From the NCBI GenBank assembly GCA_034440575.1, contig JAOTOL010001462.1, positions 737,001 to 801,000 of the forward strand: a DNA stretch of 64,000 nt, read 5' to 3'. Under the pieces are notes generated by a model, which was given only the letters and a program-made list of their open reading frames with translations, was not told the origin of the DNA and did not search any database. This DNA comes from Imbricaverruca yamaguchii (Eukaryota; Arthropoda; Thecostraca; Neoverrucidae). Shown here piece by piece: positions 11,279-23,369 of the stretch. The position numbers and the translations under genes were made by a program. Position 1 is the stretch's first letter. Each line of letters begins with the position of its first letter.

Positions 11279-11995
11279 CCCTAAAGGGGGGGGCGAAATC
11301 CGCCAACAGCTCTGGTTTTACGTATATAACTCCAGATTTTACTGGCCGATATGCGCCATTGTTTGTGTGCCTGCTTAGAAACGACCGGCGCGTTAAGTAA
11401 AGTAAGAAAAACGAAAATCGACTGAAAATTATTAGGGTTAGGGGTCACTAAAGTTAAAAAAAAATCAGCGTCAGACCACAAATATCGCCCCCGATGTGCT
11501 TCCCGTATATTGGCAAAAAGGAAATGTTCTTAGCAACACTAGCGACTTGTTTGATGTATATTGTTATGCCATATTGTTTCAAAGTCATGTCAGGTTGCCG
11601 AAGTTAAGTCAAGTCAAGTTCATGACAGGTTAACACAAGCCTTGGAGGGGGAGGGCGAAGTCCGCCCACCCACTCAGATTGTCGTACATAACTCCATATT
11701 CCACCGGCAAATATGTGCCATTTTTGTGTACCTGCTTCGAAATGACCGGCGCATTGTTTGTAGCAAGGAAATTGAAAATCTGCCGACAATTTTTCAAGTT
11801 AGGGGCCGTGAAAGAACAAATTTCGTAGCGCCAGACCACAAAAATCGACGCTGATGCGCTTCTAGTATATTGGCAAAAGAGAAGTGTTCTTCACAACACT
11901 AGCGACTTGTATGGTGCATATTGTTATGCTATATAACTTAAAAGTCATGTTAGGTCCCCAAGGTCGAGTCAGTTCAAGTTCATGACAGGCCTTTA
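11278..11995. repeat. Segment R1: two tandem copies of a 359-bp repeat
   Basis: Copy 1 (11278-11636) and copy 2 (11637-11995) share the start GGGGG-GGCGAA-TCCGCC, a CATAACTCCA-ATTT-AC-GGC-AATATG core, CGCCAGACCACAAA, TATTGGCAAAA and the end GTCAAGTTCATGACAGG. A third copy in unit 3 (32980-33157 plus 33992-34166) is split by a TTAA transposon. Coding potential is nil. Confidence 0.75.
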
Positions 11996-12665
11996 GAACC
12001 AAACTTTGTCAACTGGAATGTTGACTACACATCCGGAAATCTACTGTTTGTCATTGTGTGCCTAAGCGTTTCCATATTCATTCATGTATTTCACTCCTTC
12101 CTTTGCGAAGCCGGTTGTGCCAAATTGCCCAACGGAGCAGTCGGGTGGACAGCCCGGTTCCGGTAACTGGAGCAGGTAATGACCTGATAAAGTGCTCCTA
12201 TATAGGTGACCTGAGGTCAAATGGCGGATCTGGCATTTGTATTGCATCATTAGTAATGTCCAAAACATCATTAATGCCAATTTTGGAGCATTTAAACACA
12301 ATCACAACGATCCATAACAATGAGAAGCCAAGTGACGCAAAACCAGACAAATTTAATATTTTGATCTCATTTGACCTTGAAGGTATTGACCTAAGTTCAT
12401 AAAATTTGCACACAATATATTTCAATATCGTGCCCATCCACCCTGCGAATGTCGTTACTCTAGCCTTAATAAGAGCCGAGATCATAGGGGGAATCTGCCC
12501 CCTCCTCCCCAGTGCGCTAATTTTCAAAGGCCCTCCAGGTCGCGTGTTAGCCACTCCGCCATCCCCGTCCGTCGTAATGAAGTTCATTTTCTTGACTGGA
12601 CTTTGGTTGCAGGTCTCGCTTCGCTAGCGATGAGTTCCTCAATCCTCCACATTTTTGCCATATTT
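11996..12665. other. Unrecognised sequence, right part possibly related to the TTAA element at 46.7 kb
   Basis: 12485-12553 has a hairpin-like AGGGGGAATCTGCCCCCT followed by GGTCGCGTGTTAG, resembling the ends of the 46741-47716 element. No left end was found. No coding signal is seen. Confidence 0.3.
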
Positions 12666-12780
12666 TCATCATATATATGTATATATATTGCATATATGTA
12701 TATATATTATATATATGTGTATATATTATATATATGTATATATATTATATATATATATATATAATATATATATTTATACG
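12666..12780. repeat. (TA)n-rich microsatellite
   Basis: TATATATGTATATATAT-type repeats. It lies just before segment B1, as comparable tracts lie before B2 and B3. Confidence 0.9.
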
Positions 12781-14452
12781 AAAAATTCTCAAATAATGAC
12801 CAAAATCTGAATAGTGGTAAAAGTGGGTAAAATCCTGGCGCCACCAAATTCCAGTCAATGTGTGTCCTTCACGCGGGTGAAGCCTTGAATCGTTTCGGGA
12901 GGGCTCAACACCTGAAGGCAGCTGAACATGTCCTAGGCATAATAAATGTCGCGAAATTCAACAGGCTCTATGTCATGGAATTGTTTAGGTATCCTTGGCT
13001 ACTGAGCAAGTTCGTTCAAGTATAGACGTAACATCGGGGCGGGGACGCTAGCTGACGTACATTTCATTCATGACATATATTGTTGCCTGTTAGTCGGGTC
13101 TACCTGTGCGTTAGGAACAAATAGTTTTTGGCGTGGAACACAAGTCATGTTTTGGTATGGTGGATGTTATGTCAGATATATAACGCATGTCAGATATATA
13201 GGGGATATTTCTTCCTGGAAAATGACAGTCAGGCAGGTATGTGCATGTCAATTGTAGGTACAGCGGCTTAGCCGTAAGGCTAATTTTGCCATTCTATAAT
13301 CCACTTAAACAAGTGTGGTGGACCATTTTTGCTACCTCGCCCTCAACGACGCTGATTGATGTGACTAGATCGCCCTTCCCAATGCTACCAGAGGTCTGTG
13401 CTTTCCTGTACCTCTCGGGTAGCCACAAAACTCACTGCTTCGAAAAACATCAACCGCAACTTGGATTGCTTCCTCCAATTATCCAGGGGTCGCGAAATAC
13501 ACGAAACCTAACAGCTAAGACAATTATGTTCAATCTCCGTGACGATGACATCATAGAACAATAATTGACACACATTACCTCATTATATGCTTGAATGTGA
13601 TGCGCTCTTTTTAATATTAAGTATGGGTCAATCGGCTGACGACATCCGCAAATAACTAATCTAGGGTGGACCAGAGAAATGACATAACTGATAGACCAGG
13701 GTAGTGCAGTATCCTGAGTGAAGCGCAGGCTTAGAATGTGCCATGATCATGGGTGTTGATTTCTTAAATTTTTTAGGAGTGAGGGTGAGTGCATGGTACA
13801 TGTAGGCAGAACTGGATTGGTGGCACATTACGTAGGGCAGGGTGAAAAGTTGAAATTATTGGCGGGGGATAAAACCAACCTTAAGGAGGCACTTTCCCCA
13901 AGAATATAATAGTACAAAAGTATTATATAGAATACTACTAGTCAGATATATCGGTCCACAAAGGATGTGCGAGATAATGCCCTTGTTGATCATGGTAAAA
14001 TGGACATGTTCACTGCGGTATTTGTGTGAGGTGGTCACGTGCTTAGTGCGGTATACTTGATCAATGTCCCGGGCTGTTCCGCACAATATACGATGTCGGA
14101 TGCTGTATATTACCGGATAAATTTGTCCTTTTATTATATAGATAGAGACAACACCAAAATAATGGAGGAACACTGGATTATTAGCTTTTATGTTGTGGAA
14201 ACTTGAAATCGATTAGGGTGCTATGTGTGGGTTTGAGCACATTGTCGGAAGCACTGCATTGTGGATGTTTATATATGCCAAAAAGAACGCAAATATTTTC
14301 AGTAGCACAATTGAAAATGGCATTTCTTGGGTATTGTAGATATTCCAATAATTTAGTTGTTGGAATGACAGTTCTATTGGCAATTGTCAATAGAAAATGA
14401 ACGTGGATAATATGAAGCGTCACTTGATTTTGACAACTCTGATTTCGCTTAC

Positions 14453-14522
14453 CTGCACACGATGCAAGCCATGCCGTCAAGATGAACAAAACCGTTTGTA
14501 ATTTAGGGCCTGCGAATAACAT
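14453..14522 (-). CDS. Unit 1 secreted-protein family, exon 1 (signal peptide)
   Basis: This exon encodes 23 residues plus one base: Met-Leu-Phe, a short polar stretch, then the hydrophobic core VLFILTAWLASCA. It ends GTGTGCAG followed by GTAAGC, a consensus donor. Comparable exons in units 2 and 3 are open, the same length and about 85-90% identical, while the intron beyond the donor is much less alike. That argues for selection on exon and donor. Splicing in phase 1 to the A1 exon adds Val, with Ser-Cys-Ala before it: a good signal-peptidase site. The intron would be about 7.5 kb and holds the D1, LINE and R1 material. No alternative function is apparent. Confidence 0.5.
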
Positions 14523-14575
14523 GGTTTCATTTATGCAGACTGGTACGCTATGTGTTACGTACTGACGCCTCGCTC
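14523..14575 (-). promoter_or_regulatory. Conserved 5' leader/promoter-proximal block of the secreted-protein genes
   Basis: Upstream of the ATG in all four units a shared block reads AATTGAGCGAGGCGCCAG, then ACATAGT, then CAGTTTACATAAA. In units 2 and 3 it contains TCAGTT, an arthropod-type initiator, about 20 nt before the ATG. Promoter function is inference. Confidence 0.35.
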
Positions 14576-15944
14576 AATTTGCATGAATGGAAATAAACAT
14601 GGTTGCTAGTAATGCTGAAATGGGTAATACAATAAATGGATCCAACTGTTTTTGTAATGCGGAAATGTGCCAGAGATTCGTCAAACTTATAATAGGCGTG
14701 TTACAACTAGTTCATTATTGGAAACTTTTCTAACACTTGAAATTAGTTGACCTACTGAGTAATTTTCACGCGCCTGGATATTCAGTATTCTCCTTTATTG
14801 ATGATTCGTGTCATTGAACCTCCTTTTCTAAGGAGCATATGCTTATTGATTTGGGTGATGCTTTGTCATTAATCATGACCGATAACTTACTGTCATCACT
14901 GTCATAACGTTGGCTTAAGTTCCACTTACCCAGTGGAGGCGCATTATAGAAACACTGTTTTTAAGATTAGATACATCGATTGTGATGATAATATCTTTTG
15001 CGTGGTTCCGGTTCATTAGTGTATTACAAGTTGGCTTTATTACTACTGATGCGTTGCATCAGCATACAATTAAAGGACCTTCCGCTTCTCCAAACCTTCT
15101 GACTTTGTGCGACCAGCCCTCGGCCATCCAGTCGCGTGGGGCACGAACTACCGCCCTTCGGTACCTACTGTTTCGTATCCGCCGTCGTTCACCTACGGAT
15201 GCATCTGCCGCCAGCACGATCACGAAGTGTGCCAACGGTGTCAACACAGCGATGGTGTTGCCAGCTGCATTTGCCCTCCTGCTGAGAACCCTCTGTGGAC
15301 GTGCTCTCTAGCCATTCAGTATCTGAGAAGCAAGCTGAGCCGAATGGTCAATCACTAGCGAAATCAAAAGGGTCTGAGACATTGTTTCGCGGATTCTAAA
15401 GTCTCTAGTCACCAGGGCGCCTAAAAGTAAAGCTGCGATAGCTGTCTGACTCTTGTCTCGATTGTCCAACCCGCAGTAGGCCAAAATTATACCCATTGAC
15501 CAAAACTTGTTGGTGACTGGTGCTACTCAGGTAGTTGTTTCGGAGTGAAACACCTTTCATCCTGAGTTTCGGTGAAAAATATGCATCTGCGTGCGAACTA
15601 TCTGTGGCCTGAACTCGGATGCAACCAGTAACACCATTAATCCATGAACAAAGCAATCCAGCATGTGATGCTGAACACTAATCTCTGGTTTCTGGGTGGA
15701 AGGTGTCGTGGAAACTTGAATTTTCGTGAGGAATTTATTTTGCACGATGGGGAATCAAAGTGCATGGCCCCTGATACGGCACTACATGTGTAAAATCCTG
15801 AGAACATTTTTCTGAATGTATGCTAGTTCATTGTCTCCCGCCATCATTTAATAATATATAAAAATAAGGGATACCTCCAAACCTGTTATAGAAAAATACT
15901 CCAGCAAAGCATATTTTCAAAACAAGGAACCAATCGTTGTTTCA

Positions 15945-18900
15945 AATTGTCAACATTATTATGTCCCGCGACACATCGACATGATATGGAGTATTAATGG
16001 TGCACATGTTTGCTGGCTTATGCTGTACAGTTCGCTAATTACGTGCAAACTTAATCGTTTCCTGAAGCTTCAGGACCTATTATGTCCTTTGTGTGTGCTC
16101 CGTGAGCGGAAAGTCAACTAAACAAGCGAGTTTATTTGAAGTAGAACTTAGTTTAAAATGGTTGTCTTTGCTCTCCCATCTTCATCGGTTTCCGCCTATC
16201 TTATCTTTGCCGGCGCTATTAGCACGTGTTCGGGTACCATACTTAGCATCTTTCTCCGATGTAGAGGGGCTTGCTGAGACACCTAAAATGTTTAAACTGA
16301 GAGTACTAGAGATATAAAACAATTTTTGCACCAGCGGGATTTCGCGATTGATATCGATTGTTGTACCTCTCGACCTGTTAAGTGATATTAATTGTCGATA
16401 ATTTACGATTTAGGCTAAAGCGACCTGACATATTCTCTCGTTTACCGTTCTAGGTCACTGACATGAGCTGGAACGGTTGAGCGTATTCAAATTGATGTCA
16501 TGGCTGACTAGGGTTATACCTCCGTTACCCCAAGCGACGGCTCGCTAGCCCACACAATTCGTTGATGATCGCCGGAAAACGTTTAGGGACTGAATCAACC
16601 TTCTACCCTGTACCTCGGTGACAAAAATTGTGAATTATAATGAGTTGCATAGGGATATTGCACCATTATTGATGCACTGCACCTACATGCAGTGACTAGC
16701 CAGAGGAAGCTAGGGGGTTACAACCTCCCTACCTTCTATACATTGTGCCAAAGGTGCCTATTTCGGCGCACGAAGCGCGACAAAATTCAGCTTTGTTTTC
16801 CTGCTGGAGACCATTATCAACTTCGTGCCCACTGGTGGTGGTGAGCTCCCAAGAATTGCTCCGGTACTCTGAAAAGCTGTGCCAGGGCCGTGAATATTCC
16901 CTTTGGGTGCCACAAAAAATCTGATCTTGGTACAAAAATGCAGACGGTGGAGCCCCGAAAACTCGCACTTGAACCCTATAATCTGAATAGAGGTCTCACA
17001 AGATTAGGTGTGGGCCCTCAACAATTGAGCTTCGGCCCACATGATTTTTGTCTGGGCCCTGGAGATTGCTGTCAGGGTGCTGAATACATTCAGCAGGGCC
17101 CCGAAAAATGCGGTCCGGTCCAAAGATTTTCCTTCAAGGACACAAAAATTCAGATGAAGGCCGTGGCCACGCAATGGCCATTATGGCCATTGCAATGGCC
17201 AGGCCAAAATTCGCGTTATGGCCTCACACGATTACGTCGAGGGCCCGAAATATGCAGCAGGGCTCCAAACATTCGCTCAGAGGCTCGAAAATCGCGCCAG
17301 GTACCGAAGAATCACGATGGATCACACAATTTCCGTCGACGACCCAGTTACGAGTCGCTGAACTCTGAGAACTCGTGTCGCGGCCCCAAAGAATCGCACG
17401 GGTGCCAAAAAAACTTGATGCCGGGGCCCGATAGATTCGAGTCGAGGGCTGATATAAATACAGCAGGGACCCGAAAACTCGCGCTGGGTCACAAGATGTC
17501 CTGTCAGGGGCCAAAATTAAGGACAGCGGGACCCCGAAGACTGCCGGAGTTGGTAAGTCCCACCGATGGCCCTCAATCGCGCTAGGGCCCCAACATTCGC
17601 GTCGTGACCGCACAAAATTCGCATGGAGGGATATAAGTAAACATGGCGGTGCTTGGATAATTTGCGAAGAGGTCCGAAAATCGCTTCGTGGCCTCCTAAG
17701 ATCCCGCTGTGGTCACAAAATTCCTATCGTGACACCAACTAAGTACAACGGGGCCCCGAGGAGTAGTGTCGGGGTACAAAATCACTTCGGGCTGTATAAA
17801 CATTACGCTGGGTGAAAAAAAAAACTTGATGCCGATGCCCAAAAAAAATTGTTCCGAGGTCTCCAAATAAATGCAGCGGCCCTCTTTTACCTGTGCTGGG
17901 TCGATGATCTTACACGACCTGAGGTTGAAAGTTCCTCAACAGTAGCGAAAACATTAAGTAAATGGTATGGACATTTTCGTGTCGCAGCACGCCGGGATTC
18001 TTTCTCTATGATCTTAAAACCTTAAGGGGCGTTAAAGTTCCACAAAATGCTAACCGGGAACAGCATTCGTCATTTTTCTAGCTTTTGTAAGTATAGGGGG
18101 TTGATGGTTGATCAACATTGACCCCCCTGCCGATTCCAAACTGGGTATGCGAGAGAAGCACCAACCACGGTGTAGTTTGTAATGATGTTTCGCGATTGAC
18201 ACCAAAATCGACCCCATGGTGTCATTGACTGACCTCTAGGGTCAAGTCAAATAAAAAATATTTGTGGAAAAGTAATTTGTTTCGCAAATTTTGCAAAAAA
18301 GAACTACTGGGTTGCGCACGAAATGCCTGCCAATGTGTTCCTTAGAGCCACTCCAGTGGCATGTACCTCGTGTCGCATTTTGACATGAGGAAGCTACCTG
18401 CCCAGGTCAAAGTCGTGACCCAATTTGATAACTTTTGGACATTTTTCTTAGTTCTGATTTTTACTTCTCGATGGCACGAATTGACAATGCATTCGAATTT
18501 AGCACTGCAAATTACGATATACTGGTTCCAAACCTGAAAATTGTCATCAGAGACTACCTGAGGTCACTGTCCTCGTTTTTTTGTGTAAACTTCAAGCAGT
18601 CAAGAAGACAAACATTGTTCCATTAGTGTTATATAGCCAAAGAAACCGCGAAAAGCAGAGATTTTGCCTAAAAATGGCCAAAGATTAATCCATGACATTG
18701 CGTGATGGCTCCGTGACAGACGTAGTCTCCGAAAAAAAGGCGCGGAAAGGATGCCTCAACGAATTATCCACAAATCCTCCGCCGTTCTGGGGCGCACGCC
18801 TTTAAAAAAAAGTTATTCTCGAAAGAAAAAAAACCTTAGAGGCGATTGTTTATCCACACGTTTTGGCGATGTCTGCCCTTCTTGCCATTTCGCGGCTGTA

Positions 18901-19880
18901 CAACACTAAAAAGGTTTGCCCTATCCTCTGTATGTAAGACAACCACGTAACGACATAGCACTAACCATATAGAGCACCAGTGACGCGCAGTCAGGATTTT
19001 CTTAAGGATGGGGTGTTAAAGCGAGAGGGCACGTCAGGCACAATTTTGCAGTTCGATGAACATTCAATCCCAGGCAGATATTTGCAAGTTAAGTACTGTC
19101 TTCGAGCCAGCACCATTGATGCCGGACACGTATGTTGCACATTTAGCGTTACTAAATATGCACATGCATAGCAGAGGCAGTTCCAGGGTAAGGAAGTAGA
19201 GAGAGGGTTAAGTATGATGATAGCGCAAGGCTCTGGTACACCATCACAGCATGGTTTAATTATTTGGACTTGCTATGTTGAAAGAATACTATGACTTTCG
19301 CCATAGGCGGATCAGTAGAAGAATGGTTCATAATAGAACAGGTAAGCCTGGCTGTTCCTGAGGTTTCAGAACGCGCGAAGTGAGAGGTTTCAGAACTCGT
19401 GTTTTTTTTTTACACAGATGGCTGCACAAGATATTGCGGACGGAGGTAGGTTCAGGGTAAGCAAATGAGGTGGCTCCCCCATTATTGTGTACTTGGCATC
19501 ACCCATATTGATTGTTTTCAGATGTAGAGAAACATCCAGAATAATATTACTGAAATTATCCTTGTTCATGAAGAAAAATGTGAGTTCACTTGTTCAATTG
19601 TAACCGTTTTCTGGTCAGAGGTGTTTCCTGGTTTTCAGTTACCCTGGTTACGCCTGTGAATTTTAATTTGACCTAAAGTCCGCAATTTGAGGCATAATTT
19701 ATTTGTAGTTTACTGGCAGTATTTGGCTCCGAATATGAGACTAGATAAGACTACAGTTTGAGACTACAGTTCAACACAAATTGGCATTGTTTACTCTGCT
19801 TGCTTCATGCATATGCCGTTTTCAAAATATCGATAATTTTTTAAAACCCTGGTACCCTGGTCCAAATCATCACCGGGGGT
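15945..19880. repeat. Segment C1 of the duplication
   Basis: It matches unit 4 (46180-46736, 47721-47944, 48985-51502) and in part unit 3 (38620-38830, 40330-41210). Shared landmarks include TGAAGCTTCAGGACCT, TTTCGCGATTGAT and ATTTGGCTCCGAATNTG. It contains a minisatellite (16880-17880). I find no convincing gene in it. Confidence 0.7.
16880..17880. repeat. Minisatellite of degenerate ~29-bp GGGCCCCGAAAA units
   Basis: Units repeat the pattern GGGCCC(C)GAAAA-TCGC or GG-CACAAAAATTC. Homologous shorter arrays occur at 40770-41180 and 49110-49460 in units 3 and 4. The long reading frame across it arises from the repeat and is not a gene. Confidence 0.75.
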
Positions 19881-20161
19881 GGCTCACCAAGGTTCCGCCA
19901 GAGAACACACTTGGCTCTAGTCGAGGACGCCTCCTGGAGTCCTTCGGTTGATTCTGCTGTGACAGGGCACGGACGTGCAGTTTTAGATCCCCTCCGCCTA
20001 TTTTAGTGAACAATTACACCAGCATATTGCTATCTGAATTATAGCTTTTTCCTTTACAAAGTGACCGTGCCATCCATGGGTTTATGCTAAACTCCAGTAT
20101 ACTTTTTTGTTGAGCTAAACCTTTTGAGCACGCTGACGTCTTGTCGTATTAACGTTCCCAC

Positions 20162-20690
20162 ATGGTAGATTTACAGTGGAACTGTAGGGGACTCAAATCC
20201 AGCCTTATTGACCTCAACAATCTTTTAAGTTCCATATACCGTCCGTTGTATGCATGCATGAAACGAAACTGGCTCCGGTTGCCCCGTTTCAACTTTACAT
20301 TTTAATGTTTTACGAAAAGACTTACCGTTTGCCGCTGTGTCGAATGGCGGTGTCCTCGCCATACATCGCAGTAGACCCTGTCGAGAAGTAAGCGTTTCTT
20401 CCGCCCTCCAATGTGTCGCAGCGATAACTACACTAAATCACCCCGGTGTTACTATCTAAACAGTGCGGCTTACTCGCCTAAATTGCCTAAATCGTACCTA
20501 AATTAGCGCACAGTAGATATATGCTGCATATGCACGCCACCCTCACCATCTCTTGACGCGTCAGAAGTAGCTCATATTTTCGCACAGTTTCCGGCGATAT
20601 TCCTAATATGTGGAGATGTGAATGCTCACCATCGGCTCTGGGGCTCAAGCCAGACCAGTACGCACATATTGATGCCCGCGTCAAAGCCAA
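20162..20690 (+). mobile_element. I/Jockey-type LINE endonuclease remnant
   Basis: Translation gives LQWNCRGLKSSLIDLNNLLS at about 20167, the usual N-terminus of these endonucleases. Near the end it gives FLICGDVNAHHRLWGSSQTS (about 20587-20650), the catalytic GD-NAHH-LWGS motif. Stops and frame changes lie between them. It ends abruptly at 20690, where SMIM15 3' UTR homology begins. Confidence 0.75.
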
Positions 20691-20805
20691 TTGATCATGC
20701 CGTGTATCCTCTTGTGATAATTTCGTGGTGTGTCTGAACATGATTGTTGGAATTTCTGACTGAAATTGATTAATACATTCAAGGCAACATCGCATATGCA
20801 GTTAG
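20691..20805 (+). pseudogene. SMIM15 3' UTR fragment (unit 2 relic)
   Basis: It matches 5265-5385 just after the SMIM15 stop: TTGATCATGC, TCTTGTGA, TTCGTGGTGTGTCTGAAC, ATTCAAGGC, TCGCATATGC. No SMIM15 coding sequence remains, which was replaced by the LINE endonuclease fragment. It then passes into segment A2. Confidence 0.7.
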
Positions 20806-21073
20806 GTGGGCGATGTCAATTTATGTCATTTTAGCTGTGTAACAGGCTTGTGTATTCATCCTATACATGTCCATCGAAGATATCATAGTTCTCTTTGATC
20901 CGTTAGTCTGAAAACCATGTTACATTGATATGGGACCAACTTTATGTAACGGATACACAAAACAGAATGACGAAACTATGCGTCTTCCTTCCAAATACGT
21001 TTCTTTTTATAAACATAACTGATAATCTCACATCACGTCAGTGACCTTGAATTTGCGGATTTGTCCAACCAAT

Positions 21074-21618
21074 TTAATATTCGCTTCTCTCATTGTGCAA
21101 GTTTGGAATAGATTCGTCGATTGGTTTCAATATGTCCGTTCTCAGTCTGTTTATCAGCTTTTCCTCAACTTCATTTCGTATTTGCTGTTTCACTAGCCGC
21201 GCAACAAACGTAATGATTTCATCCACTTTTGCGTCTAAAGGTCTGTCATTCTGCAGGGTTTCTCTCACTCCATCAGCGGCGTCGCGTGGCTCCGTACGTA
21301 TTTTCCCGGCCGGCGTTTGGTCACGGTCAGCACCAGAGGACTCCGAACTTTCCGACGCCGAACTCTCCGACTCCGTACGAATGTTCGTGGCATGCCTTTG
21401 GGCAATGTCGACACCGGGTTCCGAACGTTCCGACTCCCAGTTCCCCGACTCCGAACGAATTTTCCTCGTCTTGTTTTGAACACTGTCAACACTATGGGGC
21501 AGTGCCATCTGCCCTCCGGCTAAACTTGGCAGGCTGTTGCTTGCAGTAGAAGATGGAGCATGACGTCCAGTTGCTTGCTGTGCCGGCGTTATATTTTTAC
21601 CTTGAATGGGACCGGAGA
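21074..21618 (-). CDS. Unit 2 secreted-protein family, terminal exon (most intact copy)
   Basis: This is the proposed last exon of the gene starting at 25059-25128. The acceptor CATCTAACAGCAG precedes 21618, in phase 1. It encodes 180 residues: an N-terminal Pro/Gln/Ser stretch (SGPIQGKNITPAQQATGRHA), a middle made of NKTRKIRSES, SEPGVDIAQ and a Ser/Glu-rich SESSASESSESSGAD tract, and the conserved C-terminus (DAKVDEIITFVARLVKQQIR, NEVEEKLINRLRTDILKPID, ESIPNLHNERSEY). The C-terminus looks like amphipathic helices. There are no cysteines after the signal peptide. With exon 1 the precursor is 204 residues. The whole exon is open with no indels relative to the shared frame, so this is the reference copy. 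Function unknown. Confidence 0.5.
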
Positions 21619-21919
21619 CTGCTGTTAGATGGTGGCGATACACATTCAGCTACACTAAGCGTTGCAATCTTGTTGTGCATCGTTTGGAAGAGAACTGGAT
21701 ACAGCAGCCATGAGAGCGGTCAACGGGGGTATTCTGTTTATATGCTGTGCGGGCAATGACATAGCAACCACGAGAGCGTTACACGGTGGGGGAGGGGGAT
21801 ATGTTGGTAGTCTGCCAGGCTGACAATGCGTGCACTGCCCGTGAAGACCCCAGTCATGCTGTAAATCCATCACACCAATGTTTCGAGAAGACATAGGCAA
21901 TTCTTCACTGATAGGGGAG

Positions 21920-22124
21920 GGGGCGGCGGTGATGCCCGACTGGTTGAGGTGTTGAGCTCTGGGTGCCAAAGGTCCCGGGTTCAACACTCGCTCAACTGGG
22001 GACATTTCCCAATCCCGCGGCCCACCGGCGAAACAGTGTGGGCGGCGCCATTAACCGTGAATGTGCATGAAGTGCGTCATGAATCACCTAAGAAGCAAAA
22101 TATAAACAAATAAATCGTCATTGC
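21920..22124 (+). mobile_element. tRNA-derived SINE with 9-bp target duplication
   Basis: The A-box-like TGCCCGACTGGTTGAGG and B-box GGTCCCGGGTTCAACACTC mark a tRNA-derived head. The body and AAATAAAT tail follow. It is flanked by ATAGGGGAG at 21911-21919 and 22125-22133. Segment A1 shows the empty site (AGGGGAG once, about 7210). Confidence 0.8.
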
Positions 22125-22532
22125 ATAGGGGAGAAGGGAGTGATTCGCTTGCAATATGGGGTGAACAGAGCGCTAAGTTTGTCAAGCATGCATCCCCCGT
22201 TCACATTTTTTATCGCCCCAAGTAAACAGGTGTTTTGATTTATTTCACCCCAGTGCAATGTTGAAAGCGCATAGCAATGGCCCGAAACAACCAGAGCCAC
22301 AGATTAAACTTTTGGGGTAAACCATGGCCCTCGTTCACGGCGTTTTTATGATTTCTTTTTAAAGACGAGCGCCTTCCCACTCCTATTCTGACCCGCTATT
22401 CCACACTGAGCATTGTCAAATTTAACGTGGGACTGCATCCTGCAGCTGCCTTCCGCATCAGTCACCACGACCGCCATTTTTTTGGCGAAATGTGACATTT
22501 GAACCTAAGGCGTGGCGTGCTTAGGAGCTTAA

Positions 22533-23075
22533 CCCTCTGTCTCTCTGGTCAGATCCTCACACCCCGTTTCGAGGGGAGGGGTCCATAGGGACCCCCTCTA
22601 ATCTACAAACTAAGCGTCACACGAAGATGAAGTAGGTGTCACCGGAAAGCACTCGACGAGTGGGGCCACACACCACGAAAAATGCTTCCCAAAAAATTGA
22701 TGTCACTAGGGGACGTCACGTTTTGGAGAAAACATTTTGAGGGAGATTTGAAGAAAAAAATTATTTGGATATCAGAAAAGGAATGCGAAATCGACTAGGA
22801 CCATACAATTTTTGGCCACCCAAAAAATCAAGAATGTATTGAAATTGGGAAATTTTGAGTTTTCAAGTTTTCTTTAATTTTCGTTTTCTTCTGGGTAGAG
22901 CACACCGAAAAATGTTGTTCGAAGCCAATTTTCCCCCAATAAAAAATGCTTACTTTGGCCAGAATCTTCGAGTTTAACTCTAATGGGCAAATATACAAAC
23001 TAATAAGTAAACAACAATGGAAAAATGAATATTCATCTGGTGCATTTTGTTACATTACTTAAGATAAGCAAACGC
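22533..23075 (+). mobile_element. TTAACCC-ended transposon, copy 1 (3'-truncated)
   Basis: It starts at TTAA (22529-22532) with CCCTCTGTCTCTCTGGTCAG. It matches 33162-33700 in the same orientation, including CTAAGCGTC-CACGA, GAAAGC-CTCGACGAGT, TTTTCAAGTTTTCTTTAATT and AAGATAAGCAAACGC. It is cut off by a TA microsatellite. Segment A1 has the uninterrupted TTAA at 7605-7608. No transposase is encoded. Confidence 0.75.
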
Positions 23076-23078
23076 GTA

Positions 23079-23090
23079 TATATATGCATG

Positions 23091-23160
<70 letters not shown>

Positions 23161-23226
23161 ACATGAATCTGTAAATGTACATGCATAGGTATATATACAT
23201 ATATGTATATGTGTGCATGTATATAG
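23079..23226. repeat. (TA)n/(TATG)n microsatellite
   Basis: An AT-alternating tract with TATACATATATATA and TATGTATATGTGTGCATG variants. It separates the truncated transposon from segment B2. Confidence 0.9.
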
Positions 23227-23369
23227 TGGTGATACAAAAATATAGTGGCAGGAATCCAAAGAAGTTTGAAATAATCGGTGGCAATCTACACGTAGAAAGT
23301 TTCGTTCCACCCCTCCCCTCCTCCAGCACATGTGAACCAGATCCTGGATACGCCACTGCTCAAGACTCA

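Larger units (their letters stand above)
12840..15800. repeat. Segment B1 of the four-unit duplication
   Basis: It matches B2 (23370-25960), B3 (35740-38600) and B4 (43845-46150) in order over almost the whole length. Shared landmarks include GCTGAACATGTC, CATCGGGGCGGG, CACTGCTT-GAAAA, TAATGGAGGAACACTGGAT and CGCTTACCTGC-CACGATGCA. Much of it would be intron and upstream sequence of the - strand gene. The block around 14453-14570 is far better conserved than its neighbours. Confidence 0.8.

Noticed and set aside
16890..17585. A 231-codon open frame on the + strand
   Set aside because: It spans the GGGCCCCGAAAA minisatellite. The repetitive Gly-Pro-rich product and the frame's absence from homologous arrays show it is a by-product of the repeat.
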